From: CAVRZJ01 sp964594125
GTDB lineage: Bacteria > Acidobacteriota > Thermoanaerobaculia > Thermoanaerobaculales > Thermoanaerobaculaceae
NCBI GenBank assembly: GCA_964594125.1
Contig: CAZQLL010000019.1
Span: forward strand, 1-64,000
Length of the DNA: 64,000 bases
Reading direction: 5' to 3'
Numbering within the stretch: position 1 is the first letter of the stretch; each line of letters starts with the position of its first letter. This document shows, one piece after another, positions 9,075-17,869 of this stretch. The notes beneath the pieces are model-generated. The model was not told where the DNA came from, did no database searches, and saw only the letters and a list, made by a program, of their open reading frames with translations. A program made the position numbers and the translations under genes.

Positions 9075-10145
9075 ATGGCTGACGCGACTTGGCTGATCTA
9101 CGGGGCGACCGGTTTCACGGGGAGACTGATCGCACGCGAGGCGAAACGGCGCGGGCTCGCCCCGATTCTCGGCGGGCGTTCGAGCGAGGCGGTGCTGGCG
9201 TTCGCCGACGAGCTCGGCCTGCCGGCGCGGGTGTTCTCGCTCGACTCGCCAGACGACCTCCGGCGTGGGCTGGAGGGCGTGCGGTTGGTGCTCCACTGCG
9301 CCGGCCCGTTCGTGCGGACCAGCCGGCCGGTCGTCGACGCCTGCCTGGCGCTGCGCGCGCACTACCTCGACATCACCGGCGAGATCGCGGTGTTCGAGGC
9401 GGTGCTTGCGCGCACCGAGGAGGCGCGGGCGGCGGGGGTGGCGCTGGTGCCCGGCGTCGGCTTCGACGTCGTGCCGTCCGACTGCCTGGCCGCCACGCTG
9501 GTCACCGACCTCCCGGATGCCAACCGCCTCGATCTCGCGTTCACCGGCGAGCGCGGCGAGTGGTCCGCCGGCACCCTCAAGACCGCGATCGAGAGCATGC
9601 CGGGCGCCGGCGCGATCCGCCTCGACGGCCACATCGTCGAGGTGCCGCTGGCGCACGACGTGCGCGAGATCGTCTTCCCGTGCGGCCGCCGCACCGTGAT
9701 GACCATCCCGTGGGGCGACGTGTCGACCGCCTACCACACCACCGGCATTCCCAACATCCGCGTCTACGCCGGCGTGCCGCCGCAGCAGATCGCGCAGCTC
9801 AAGAAGCTGAGCCGGCTGCTCCCTGCGATGCGCGTCACCGCCGTCAAGCGGCTCGCGCAATGGTGGGTCGGCCGCTCGGTCAGGGGGCCGGACGAGAGCA
9901 CGCGCGCGAACGCCCGCGCCTACCTGTGGGGCCGCGCCGCCACCGAGCACGGCCTCGCCGTCACGCGCACGATGGAGACGCCCGAGGGGTACTCGCTGAC
10001 CGCCACGGCGGCGGTGGAGTGCGCGGCGCGCGCGCTTGCCGGCCGCATCAAGCCGGGCGCCTGGACGCCGGCGCGCGCCTTCGGCCCCGGCTTCGCCGAG
10101 TCGCTGCCCGGCGTCACGATGAGCGAGGTCGAGCGCGGAGTGTGA
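9075..10145 (+). CDS. Saccharopine dehydrogenase-like oxidoreductase (copy 1)
   Basis: A 356-residue NAD(P)-binding protein of the saccharopine dehydrogenase / trans-acting enoyl reductase superfamily. The N-terminus has the dinucleotide motif IYGATGFTGRLIA, then GLEGVRLVLHCAGPF and HYLDITGEIAVFEAV, which is the usual pattern of the group that includes mycobacterial trans-acting enoyl reductases. The middle contains the conserved PGVGFDVVPSDCLA. GGGGAGGCGGCG just before the ATG is a strong ribosome site. It stands alone between hairpins and a convergent neighbour. The reaction is unknown; true saccharopine dehydrogenase activity is unlikely because this sub-group mostly acts on lipids or is uncharacterised. 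Confidence 0.8.
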   Translation: MADATWLIYGATGFTGRLIAREAKRRGLAPILGGRSSEAVLAFADELGLPARVFSLDSPDDLRRGLEGVRLVLHCAGPFVRTSRPVVDACLALRAHYLDITGEIAVFEAVLARTEEARAAGVALVPGVGFDVVPSDCLAATLVTDLPDANRLDLAFTGERGEWSAGTLKTAIESMPGAGAIRLDGHIVEVPLAHDVREIVFPCGRRTVMTIPWGDVSTAYHTTGIPNIRVYAGVPPQQIAQLKKLSRLLPAMRVTAVKRLAQWWVGRSVRGPDESTRANARAYLWGRAATEHGLAVTRTMETPEGYSLTATAAVECAARALAGRIKPGAWTPARAFGPGFAESLPGVTMSEVERGV

Positions 10146-10192
10146 GAGGAGGGCAAGGGGCAAGGGGCGCCGGGAAGACGGCGCCCGGCCGT

Positions 10193-11212
10193 CTACCCAC
10201 TGGCGATCTCGAGCAGATCGCCGATCACGCCATACGCCGTGGTCCTGAGGTCCGGCGCCTCCTCGGCGATGACGATCGTGCCCATCAGGTCGGTCGCGAT
10301 GCGCAGCACCGAGCCGGCGCCGTCGACGCCCGCGAACGGGTGGCCCGCCGGGAGCTCCCTGGCGGCAACCGCGGCGGCGACTCCGTCCGGCGTGCGGTCA
10401 GCGGTCGCGACGAGCTTGACGTGGCGCCCGTGCGCCGCCGTGTCCCGCACCCACGCCTCGTCCACATCGCGCAGGCTCTGGCGGGCGACCTCCTCGGGTC
10501 GCAGCTCGACGCCCATCACCGCGTTGGCGAGCGCGGCGAGCTTGACCGCGGCGTCCCAGCCGTCGAGGTCGAGCGAGGGGTCGGTCTCGGCGACCCCGAT
10601 GCGCTGCGCCTCGGCGGCGCCCTCAGCGAGCGTTGCGCCGCGCTCGACGAGGCCGAGGACGACGTTGGTTGTCGAGTTGAGCACGCCGTCGAGGCGGGTC
10701 ACGACGTTGCCGGTCAGGCAGTGGCGCGCCAGGTTGAACACCGGCGCGCCGTCCATCACCGCAGCCTCGTGAAGGAACGCACAACCGTTGGTTGCGGCGA
10801 GCGCCGCGAGCTCGCGGAACGCCCACGCCACCGGTCCCTTGTTGGCGGAGACCGCATGGCGGCCGCGCGCCAGCGCGGCGCGCACGTGCGCGATCGCCGG
10901 CTCGCCGCGCCCGGCGACCGACAGCGGCGACAGCTCGACGAGCACGTCGTAATCGAGCTCGCGGGCGACCGCGAGGGTGTCCGCGGGCGGCCCGAGGGCG
11001 CCGGCGGCGTACGCCGCGAGGGCGCGGCGCGGGTCGATGCCGGCGGCGTCGAGCATGGCGCCGTGGCGGCCGCTGGCGATGCCGACGATCGCGGCGTCGA
11101 GAGCGGCGAGGCGGGGGTAGCGCTCGCGGTCGCGCAGGACCTCAGCGAGCGTGCGGCCGACGTTGCCGAAGCCGGCGAGCAGCAGCCGCAGCGGCCGGGG
11201 GGCGGTGGGCAT
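10193..11212 (-). CDS. Homoserine dehydrogenase (short form without ACT domain)
   Basis: A 339-residue NAD(P)-dependent homoserine dehydrogenase, which reduces aspartate semialdehyde to homoserine for threonine and methionine. Visible: the nucleotide-binding GFGNVGRTLAEVL, the substrate-side SANKGPVAW, EAAVMDGAPVFNL, the signature VLNSTTNVVLGLVE and the catalytic Lys in DGWDAAVKLAALAN. The protein ends soon after the catalytic domain, so the C-terminal regulatory ACT domain of the longer enzymes is absent and feedback control by threonine is not expected through it. Its ATG shares the final A of the upstream gene's TGA (TGATG), so the two are translationally coupled. Confidence 0.85.
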   Translation of the reverse strand: MPTAPRPLRLLLAGFGNVGRTLAEVLRDRERYPRLAALDAAIVGIASGRHGAMLDAAGIDPRRALAAYAAGALGPPADTLAVARELDYDVLVELSPLSVAGRGEPAIAHVRAALARGRHAVSANKGPVAWAFRELAALAATNGCAFLHEAAVMDGAPVFNLARHCLTGNVVTRLDGVLNSTTNVVLGLVERGATLAEGAAEAQRIGVAETDPSLDLDGWDAAVKLAALANAVMGVELRPEEVARQSLRDVDEAWVRDTAAHGRHVKLVATADRTPDGVAAAVAARELPAGHPFAGVDGAGSVLRIATDLMGTIVIAEEAPDLRTTAYGVIGDLLEIASG

Positions 11213-12447
11213 CAGCTCGCGGCGATCTCGGCGACGCCGGCGAGCAGGCGGTCGATCTCCTCGCGGGTGGTGTATATCGACATGCCGGTGCGCAACAGGC
11301 CGCCGCGGCCGGCCAGCCCGAGCACCTCGACCGCGCGCGCCGCGTAGAAGTGGCCGTCCCAGACGAACACGCCGCCCTCGCCGAGGCGGCGGGCCGCCTC
11401 GGTGGCGTCCACGCCGTCGATCGTGATCGACACCGTCGGCGCCCGCCGCGTCGTGGAGAAGTCGGGACCCCAGACGGCGACGCCGGGGACCATCTTCACC
11501 TGCGACCAGTAGTAGGCGGCGAGCGCGTGCTCCCACGCCGCGATCGCCTCCATTGCCGAGACCACTCTCTCGCGCAGCGTGCCGCCGGTTCCCCACGAGG
11601 CGACGTACTCGACGGCCGCCTTGACGCCGGCGATCGCCGCGTGGTTGAGCGTGCCGGTCTCGATGCGGTACGGAGGCGCCTCGTCCTGCGTCGCCAGGCG
11701 GTCGGGCCGCAGGCGGTCGAGCAACCCCGGCCGCGAGTAGAGGACGCCGACGTGCGGGCCGTAGAACTTGTACGCCGAGCACAGCAGGAAGTCGGCGCCG
11801 AGGGCGCGCACGTCGAGCGGGAAGTGCGGCGCGTAGTGGACGGCGTCGAGGACCAGCAGCGCATCCACCTGCGTCGCGAGGCGGCGGGCGAGCCCGACGT
11901 CGTTGACCGTGCCGAGGGCGTTGGACGCCATGCCCACCGCGACCAGGCGCGTGCGCTTGGTGATCTTGCGCGCCATGTCCTCGGGGTCGAGGCGTCCGTC
12001 CGGCCGCAGGACCACCTCGCGCACGATCGCGCCGCGCTCCTCGAGCGCGAGCCACGGGCCGCGGTTGGCCTCGTGGTCGAGTTGGGTGACGACCACCTCG
12101 TCCCCCTCCTTGAGCCTGCGGCCGAGGGCGCGCGACAGGGCGAAGGCGAGCGTCGTCATGTTGGCGCCGAACGAGATCGTCGCCGGGCCGTGCGCGCCGA
12201 GGAACGCGGCGACCGTCTCGCGCGCCTCCCAGACGAGCTTGTCGGACTCCCGGCTGGTGATGAACTGCCCGTGGGTGTTGGCGTTGCAGCGTTCGTAGTA
12301 GCCCGAGATCGCGCCGATCACCTGCCGCGGCACCTGCGTTCCGGCCGGGCCGTCGAGGTAGGCGAGCGGCCGGCCGTCGTCGAGGGTGCGCTGGAGTGCC
12401 GGGAAATCCTGCCGGCAGCGCTGGTTTTCGAGCTTGGAGAAAGCCAT
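11212..12447 (-). CDS. Cysteine desulfurase-like class V aminotransferase
   Basis: A 411-residue PLP enzyme of aminotransferase class V, closest in pattern to the cysteine-desulfurase-like family TIGR01976 rather than to IscS or SufS. The N-terminus AYLDGPAGTQVP, the PLP-contact region TISFGANMTTLAFAL, TQLDHEANRGPW, the Asp in LVLDAVHYAPH and the PLP lysine in CSAYKFYGPHVG are all present. The reaction may be a lyase or desulfurase step. There is no SufE, SufBCD or IscU nearby, so a main role in iron-sulfur assembly is unlikely. It is first in a unit with the homoserine dehydrogenase, which is suggestive of sulfur amino-acid metabolism, but that is inference. Confidence 0.8.
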   Translation of the reverse strand: MAFSKLENQRCRQDFPALQRTLDDGRPLAYLDGPAGTQVPRQVIGAISGYYERCNANTHGQFITSRESDKLVWEARETVAAFLGAHGPATISFGANMTTLAFALSRALGRRLKEGDEVVVTQLDHEANRGPWLALEERGAIVREVVLRPDGRLDPEDMARKITKRTRLVAVGMASNALGTVNDVGLARRLATQVDALLVLDAVHYAPHFPLDVRALGADFLLCSAYKFYGPHVGVLYSRPGLLDRLRPDRLATQDEAPPYRIETGTLNHAAIAGVKAAVEYVASWGTGGTLRERVVSAMEAIAAWEHALAAYYWSQVKMVPGVAVWGPDFSTTRRAPTVSITIDGVDATEAARRLGEGGVFVWDGHFYAARAVEVLGLAGRGGLLRTGMSIYTTREEIDRLLAGVAEIAAS

Positions 12448-12679
12448 GGTCGTCCGCCTCCCGTCCCGCCTGGCCCGCAGTGAGGTCGAGCATAGGCGGG
12501 AGCCCCGGCGGAAGCAAATCGCCGGGACCTTCCTCCTGCCTGAACGAGCCCTCGCGGTGTTCCCGCACCCGGGTCGCGACCTCGGGTCACGGCTCTACCG
12601 GGGCTCGGACCCCGGCCTGTCGTGGCCGCCGTCCTCCCCCGCGCTCCCGCCCTTGACCGCGGCCGCGCGCCCGCGCACC

Positions 12680-12898
12680 ATGACGGCGATGAAACGGCGA
12701 TCGTCCTACGGGGCGTTCCAGGCATCCGAGCTGTTCTGCCCGAAGTGCAAGGCCGCGCGGCCGGTGCGCGAGCACCTGCTGCTGGTGCTCCCCACCGGCA
12801 ACAAGTACGAGTACCGCTGCGCCGTCTGCGCCACGCCGGTCGGCGCCCGCGACGACGGCGACCCGACGGAGTTCAGAGCGATCCTGCGGCGGCCGTAG
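12680..12898 (+). CDS. Small zinc-ribbon protein
   Basis: A 72-residue cytoplasmic protein with two CxxC knuckles, LFCPKCKAARPV and YRCAVCATPVG, spaced by about 27 residues, which is a typical zinc-ribbon layout. It resembles small conserved proteins of unknown role seen in Acidobacteriota and Deltaproteobacteria. The ATG at 12680 is chosen because the upstream part of the frame is low-complexity and unlike a protein; a second ATG lies three codons later. Its 3' end overlaps the convergent aldo/keto reductase gene by 26 bases. Confidence 0.65.
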   Translation: MTAMKRRSSYGAFQASELFCPKCKAARPVREHLLLVLPTGNKYEYRCAVCATPVGARDDGDPTEFRAILRRP

Positions 12899-13901
12899 TG
12901 GTCGCTCGCTCCGGCAGCGGGTCGCCGAGCGCCTCGACGTCGCGGCGGATGCGGGCGAGGTCGGCGTCCGCGAGCACGAGGTCGCCGGCGCCGGCGTTGT
13001 CGAGCGCCTGCGCGACCGTGCGGGCGCCGCACAGCGCGTGCGTCACGCCGGCCTGCTGCACGGTGGCGGCGATCACGAGCTGCGCCAGCGAGCAGGAGTA
13101 GGTCGCCGTCAGGTCGCCCCACGAGGCGAGCAGGTCGAGCACGCGCCGCCGGTTGCCGGGCTTGAGCCACGGCAGCGTGTGGCGGAACGAGCCCGGCGGC
13201 GGCGTGTAGTCGAGGCCGATGCGCCCGGTCAGCAGCCCCTGCTCGAGCGGCGAGTACACCAGCGTCGCGATGCCGTGCGCGGCGCAGTACGGCAGCACGT
13301 CCGCCTCGATGCGGCGGTCGAGCAGCGAGTAGCGCGGCTGGCACACCGACAGCGTGCCGGCGGCACGGTACTCGTCGAGCTGGGCGGGGGTTGCCGTCGA
13401 CGCGCCGATGGCGCGGATCTTCCCCTCCGCCTTGAGCTTCTCCAGGCACGCCATGGTGTCGGCGATCGGCGTCTTGAACGGCTCGACCGCCTGCTTGTGC
13501 GTCTGCAGCACGTCGATGTACTCGCTGCCGAGGCGGCGCAGGCTCGCCTCGACCTCGACGCGGATCGTGCGCGGGTCGAGCGAGCGGCGCACGGTGCGGC
13601 CGAGCTGCTCGAAGAACGGCGTGCCGGTCTCGTCGCCCCACCACAGCCCGCACTTCGTGGCGATCACCACCCGGTCGCGGCGGCCGGCGATCGCCCTGCC
13701 GACGATCTCCTCGCTGTGCCCGAAGCCGTACACCGGCGCGGTGTCGATCAGGGTGACGCCCGCGTCGAGCGCGGCGTGGATCGCGCGCACCGACTCGGCG
13801 TCGTCGGTCGGCCCCCACCACGGGCCGCCGCCGATCGCCCAGGCGCCGAAGGCGACGACCGAGGCCGGGATCCCGGAGTCGCCGAGAGGACGGTAGCGCA
13901 C
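12873..13901 (-). CDS. Aldo/keto reductase
   Basis: A 342-residue NADPH-dependent oxidoreductase with the TIM-barrel fold of the AKR family. The catalytic tetrad is visible: Asp and Tyr in LIDTAPVYGFG, Lys in VIATKCGLWWG and His in LQTHKQAV. The early GDSGIPASVVAFGAWAIGG is the standard entry of the family, and the later PLEQGLLTGRI and the C-terminal CGARTVAQALDNAGA belong to the cofactor-binding end. The start is GTG. It lies eight bases downstream of the small membrane-protein gene, so both are probably one transcript. The substrate cannot be predicted. Confidence 0.9.
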   Translation of the reverse strand: MRYRPLGDSGIPASVVAFGAWAIGGGPWWGPTDDAESVRAIHAALDAGVTLIDTAPVYGFGHSEEIVGRAIAGRRDRVVIATKCGLWWGDETGTPFFEQLGRTVRRSLDPRTIRVEVEASLRRLGSEYIDVLQTHKQAVEPFKTPIADTMACLEKLKAEGKIRAIGASTATPAQLDEYRAAGTLSVCQPRYSLLDRRIEADVLPYCAAHGIATLVYSPLEQGLLTGRIGLDYTPPPGSFRHTLPWLKPGNRRRVLDLLASWGDLTATYSCSLAQLVIAATVQQAGVTHALCGARTVAQALDNAGAGDLVLADADLARIRRDVEALGDPLPERATTTAAAGSL

Positions 13902-13909
13902 GGCGGGCG

Positions 13910-14344
13910 CTACAGCTCGGGGACGACCGCCGCCGCCCCGTCGCCGGTGATGCGCACGCCGTCGACGAAGTACGAGGTCTCGCCGAACAGCGTTCCTGGC
14001 AGGCCGCGGTGCTCACGGTAGTGGACGACCACCGGCCGCCCGAGGGCGGCCGAGACCTGCTGCGCCGCCGCGTCGTCGCGCACCGTGAAGTTCCAGATCA
14101 CCGGGGCGACGCCGGGCACGGTGGTCATCGCCAGCTCGCCCTCCCAGGTCTTGATCAGCCACCCCTTCTTCGAGAACTTCTGCAGCACCCCCGAGCGCTC
14201 ACCCTCGGAGTACGACCAGGTGAGAACCACCAGCAGGTAGCCGGCGATCAGCAGGGCCACGATGCCGAGAACGGCGAGCAGCCAGAGGACGGCGCCGCCG
14301 CGCTGGCGACGGCGCAGTGCGACGGTGACCGGGGATGGGCTCAT
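13910..14344 (-). CDS. Small single-span membrane protein, conserved, function unknown
   Basis: A 144-residue protein with one strong transmembrane helix (about residues 18-42, LWLLAVLGIVALLIAGYLLVVL) after an Arg-rich cytoplasmic start. The outer part has the conserved run SYSEGERSGVLQKFSKKGWL followed by KTWEGELAM. This family is often misnamed as a 6-phosphogluconate dehydrogenase in databases; nothing of that enzyme is visible. I chose the ATG at 14344 rather than one 12 codons upstream because the protein core begins there. It is followed closely by the aldo/keto reductase gene. Confidence 0.65.
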   Translation of the reverse strand: MSPSPVTVALRRRQRGGAVLWLLAVLGIVALLIAGYLLVVLTWSYSEGERSGVLQKFSKKGWLIKTWEGELAMTTVPGVAPVIWNFTVRDDAAAQQVSAALGRPVVVHYREHRGLPGTLFGETSYFVDGVRITGDGAAAVVPEL

Positions 14345-14486
14345 GGTACCGGATGCTAGCGCCCCCGTGGCGCCGATCACAAGTCGGCCTGGCGCCGCCT
14401 ACCTGGCGCTCTCCGCGGCGCTGCGTCGTTCCGCGGCCCGTCCGCCCGGCACCGCCTGCGGCGCCGCATCGCGGTGCGGCGCAACG

Positions 14487-15221
14487 CTACGCTTGGTCCG
14501 GGCGGGTGGCGAGACCGTGGCTCGCCGGCCGCGGGCGGACGGCGGCAGCCGCGGCGGCCGCGATGATGGCGAGCGCCGCGACCAGCCAGAACGCGCCCCA
14601 GACGACGGTCGGGACGCCGGTCAGCTCGGCGAGCATGCGGGCGTCGGAGCGCATCCCGGAGCGCGCGATGGTGTCCGACCAGATGTCCGGCACCACGTAC
14701 AGGCAGCTCGCGACGCCGAAGACCTTGAGGATGGCGTCACACACCGCCTCGGGCAGCCACGCGCCGGCGGCGATGAGCACGAGACCCGCCGCCAGGTGGA
14801 AGCCGAACCCGAACGAGAGGAGCGGGCGCACCCACAGCGCGGTGGCCAGCACGACCACGCCGCCGAGTGCGGCCGTCAAACCGCGGTCCCGTCGCGAGCG
14901 AGCGGCCGCGAGCAGGGCGGCGGCGCCCCACAGCAGGCTGCCGAGGTAGCCGGCCGAGAGCGTCACGAACGCGCTGCCGCCGCGCGTCAGGCAGAGGCCG
15001 CCCTGCGCCGCCGCCACCTCGATGCGCTCGATCGTGCCGCCGGTGGCGATCGCCGCCAGGCCGTGCGACAGCTCGTGGAAGAAGACAACGAGAATCTTCA
15101 GCGGCCAGACCAGCGGCGTGCGCCAAAGGAGGAGGACGGCGACGGCAATCGCCACGAGCTCGACTGCCGGCCGCCAGGGGGGCGGCGCGGGCGCGGGACC
15201 CGGCGGGGGAGCGGCGCTCAT
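14487..15221 (-). CDS. M50B-like membrane metallopeptidase
   Basis: A 244-residue membrane protein with about six hydrophobic helices and the zinc motif HELSH at residues 49-53 inside the first helical region (LKILVVFFHELSHGLAAI). This is the arrangement of the M50B-like family. A conserved SDARMLAELTGVPTVVWG lies near the C-terminus. Such proteins cut within or near the membrane, but this sub-family has no known substrate. The ATG at 15221 is used; a longer frame would run into glgP. The gene follows glgP by 41 bases on the same strand. Confidence 0.7.
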   Translation of the reverse strand: MSAAPPPGPAPAPPPWRPAVELVAIAVAVLLLWRTPLVWPLKILVVFFHELSHGLAAIATGGTIERIEVAAAQGGLCLTRGGSAFVTLSAGYLGSLLWGAAALLAAARSRRDRGLTAALGGVVVLATALWVRPLLSFGFGFHLAAGLVLIAAGAWLPEAVCDAILKVFGVASCLYVVPDIWSDTIARSGMRSDARMLAELTGVPTVVWGAFWLVAALAIIAAAAAAAVRPRPASHGLATRPDQA

Positions 15222-15262
15222 CGACGTCGTGCACTTCCCGTGTGCGGCCGGGACGGTCGGCG

Positions 15263-17752
15263 TCACGGCCGCCGGCGCCGCGCCGACGGCGGGGGAGCGC
15301 CGTTGACCCGCACCGGCTCCACCTGCCACACCTTCTCAGCGTACTCCCGGATCGCGCGGTCGGAGGAGAAGAACCCCATGCCGGCGACGTTGCGAATGGC
15401 GGCTGCCGCCCACGCCCGGCGGTCGGCGAACAGCGCGGCGGCGCGCGCCTGGGCATCGAGGTAGGCGCGGAAGTCGGCGAGGTGCATGTAGTAGTCGCCG
15501 CGCTCCATGAGCGCCGCGTAGACATCACGCAGCAGCCACTGGTCGCCGCCGACGAAGGCGCCGTCACGCAGGTCGTCGATCACGCCGGCGAGCTCCGGGT
15601 CGCCGCGGTAGAGCTGCCACGGGTCGTATCCGCTGCGGCGGGCGCGCTCCACCTCGTCGGCGGTGAGCCCGAAGATGAAGATGTTCTCGTCGCCGACGGC
15701 GTCGCGGATCTCGACGTTGGCGCCGTCCAGGGTGCCGATGGTGATCGCCCCGTTGAGCGCCAGCTTCATGTTGCCGGTGCCCGATGCCTCCTTGCCGGCG
15801 GTGGAGATCTGCTCGGAGAGGTCGGCGGCCGGAATGATCTTCTCGGCGAGGGACACGCTGTAGTTGGGCAGGAAGACGACGCGCAGGCGACCGGCGACGT
15901 CCTCGTCGCGGTTGACGACCCCGGCGATCGAGTTGATCAGCTTGATGATCAGCTTCGCCATCCGGTACGCCGGCGCCGCCTTGGCGGCGAAGACGAAGGT
16001 GCGCGGCGTGACCGCCTGCCGCGGTTTGGCCTTGATGCGGCGATACAGCGCGACGATGTGCATGGCGGCGAGGAGCTGCCGCTTGTACTCGTGCAGGCGC
16101 TTGACCTGGACGTCGAACAGCGACTCCGGGTCGACCTCGACGCCGGTGGCGGCGCGGATCCCGGCCGCCAGGTCGCGCTTGTTCGCCAGCTTGATCGCGA
16201 GGAACTCGTCCTGGAACTCCGGGTCGTCGGCATGCGGCAGCAGGTCGGCGAGACGCGCCGGGTCGGTCGGCCAGCCGCCGCCGATGCGCCGGGTGATCGC
16301 GTCCGCCAGCCGCGGGTTGCAGGTCAGCAGCCAACGACGCGGCGTGATCCCGTTGGTGATGGCGACGAAGCGCTCCGGCCACAGCTCGGCGAAGTCGCGC
16401 ACCAGGCGTCTGGTGAGCAGCTCGGTGTGGAGCTGCGCGACGCCGTTGACGCGGTGGCTGCCGACGATCGCGAGGTGCGCCATGCGGAAGCGGCGGTCGC
16501 CGTCCTCGTGTACCAGCGACATGCGCCGCACCCGCTCGTCGTCGCCGCCGAAGCGCCTGCGGACGTCCTGCAGGAAGTGCGAGTTGATCTCGTAGATGAT
16601 CTGGGCGTGGCGGGGCAGCAGGTGCTCGATCTGCGCCACCGGCCACGTCTCGAGGGCCTCGGGCAGCAGCGTGTGGTTGGTATAGCCGCAGCTCCCGACG
16701 ACCAGCGGCCACGCCTTCGCCCACGACAGCCCCGCCTCGTCGATGAAGAAGCGCATCAGCTCGGCGACCGCGAGGGCCGGGTGGGTGTCGTTCAGCTGGA
16801 TCGCGACGCGCTCGGGGAACAGCGACCAGTGCCCGTCGTGGCGGCGGTGGAAGCGCTTGATGATGTCGCGCACCGAGCACGCAACCAGGAAGTACTCCTG
16901 CAGCAGGCGGAGCTGGCGGCCGGCCTCGGCGGCGTCCGATGGGTAGAGCACCTTGGTGATGGCGTCGACGCGTTCGCGCGCCGCCACGGCGCGCAGGAAG
17001 TCGCCCTGCGAGAACACCTCGAGATCGAACTCCTGCGGCGCCTCGGCGCGCCACAGCCGCAGGATCCCGACCGTGGGCGTGCCGAACCCGGCGATCAGCA
17101 CGTCGTGCGGCACGCCGAAGAAGGTATTGCCGCCCACCCAGCGGGCGCGGTGGCCGTGGCCGGAGTGGCGCTCGACATGGCCGCCGACGGGCACCGCTAC
17201 CTGCAGGTCGGCGCGGTGGATCGCCCACGGATGGCCGGCGCGCAGCCACGTGTCGGGGAGCTCGTGCTGCCACCCGTCGCGGAACTCCTGCCGGAACGTG
17301 CCGTAGTCGTAACGCAGGCCGTAGCCGATCGCCGGCAGGTCGAGCGTGGCGAGCGACTCCATGAAGCAGGCGGCAAGCCGTCCGAGGCCGCCGCTGCCGA
17401 GGCCGGGGTCCTCCTCCTGCTCGAACAACGTGTCGAGGTCAAGGCCGAGCGACGCCATCGCCTCGCGCGCCTCGGCGAGCAGCCCGGTGGCGATCAGGTT
17501 GTTGTGCAGCGCGCGGCCGAGCTTGTACTCCATCGACAGGTAGTACACGGTCTTCGGCTTGACCCGCCGGTACGTGCGCTTGGTCGCCGTGGCGCGGTCG
17601 ACGAGCTGCTCGCGGACGGTGAGCGCGAGCGCCGCGAACTGGTCGGCGGCGGTCGCCTCCTCCAGCTCGAGGCCGCGCAGGTAGCGGAGGTTGTGAAGGA
17701 AGCGCTGCCGGAAAGCGAGCGCCGACGTCGGTCGCGGTGAAGCGTGGCCCAG
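15263..17752 (-). CDS. glgP: Glycogen/maltodextrin phosphorylase, probable CTG start
   Basis: Glycogen phosphorylase (GT35), releasing glucose-1-phosphate from alpha-1,4-glucans in the cytoplasm. The core is unmistakable: VYYLSMEYKLGRALHNNL, QLNDTHPALAVAELMR, and the PLP lysine in GTGNMKLALNGA near residue 663. The only GTG able to start the frame (17548) would begin inside VYYLSMEY and lose the N-terminal helices. The frame upstream encodes typical family sequence (FLHNLRYLRG, ALALTVREQLVDR) but has no ATG, GTG or TTG before its stop at 17779. CTG at 17752, with AGGGGGG about six bases upstream, gives 829 residues, the normal family length. A frameshift in the data is the alternative. Confidence 0.85.
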   Translation of the reverse strand: MGHASPRPTSALAFRQRFLHNLRYLRGLELEEATAADQFAALALTVREQLVDRATATKRTYRRVKPKTVYYLSMEYKLGRALHNNLIATGLLAEAREAMASLGLDLDTLFEQEEDPGLGSGGLGRLAACFMESLATLDLPAIGYGLRYDYGTFRQEFRDGWQHELPDTWLRAGHPWAIHRADLQVAVPVGGHVERHSGHGHRARWVGGNTFFGVPHDVLIAGFGTPTVGILRLWRAEAPQEFDLEVFSQGDFLRAVAARERVDAITKVLYPSDAAEAGRQLRLLQEYFLVACSVRDIIKRFHRRHDGHWSLFPERVAIQLNDTHPALAVAELMRFFIDEAGLSWAKAWPLVVGSCGYTNHTLLPEALETWPVAQIEHLLPRHAQIIYEINSHFLQDVRRRFGGDDERVRRMSLVHEDGDRRFRMAHLAIVGSHRVNGVAQLHTELLTRRLVRDFAELWPERFVAITNGITPRRWLLTCNPRLADAITRRIGGGWPTDPARLADLLPHADDPEFQDEFLAIKLANKRDLAAGIRAATGVEVDPESLFDVQVKRLHEYKRQLLAAMHIVALYRRIKAKPRQAVTPRTFVFAAKAAPAYRMAKLIIKLINSIAGVVNRDEDVAGRLRVVFLPNYSVSLAEKIIPAADLSEQISTAGKEASGTGNMKLALNGAITIGTLDGANVEIRDAVGDENIFIFGLTADEVERARRSGYDPWQLYRGDPELAGVIDDLRDGAFVGGDQWLLRDVYAALMERGDYYMHLADFRAYLDAQARAAALFADRRAWAAAAIRNVAGMGFFSSDRAIREYAEKVWQVEPVRVNGAPPPSARRRRP

Positions 17753-17869
17753 CGTGTCCCCCCTGCCGGCGCCGGGCTAGCCCGGCGGCCCGGTCGCAGC
17801 CGGCGATTATACGACGCTACACTGCGCGGTCGCGGGTCCGTTCGACGCGGCCCCGATCGGGAGGCAGGC

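Noticed and set aside
12386..12679. N-terminal extension of the zinc-ribbon protein
   Set aside because: The extra 98 codons overlap the divergent aminotransferase start region and look non-coding.
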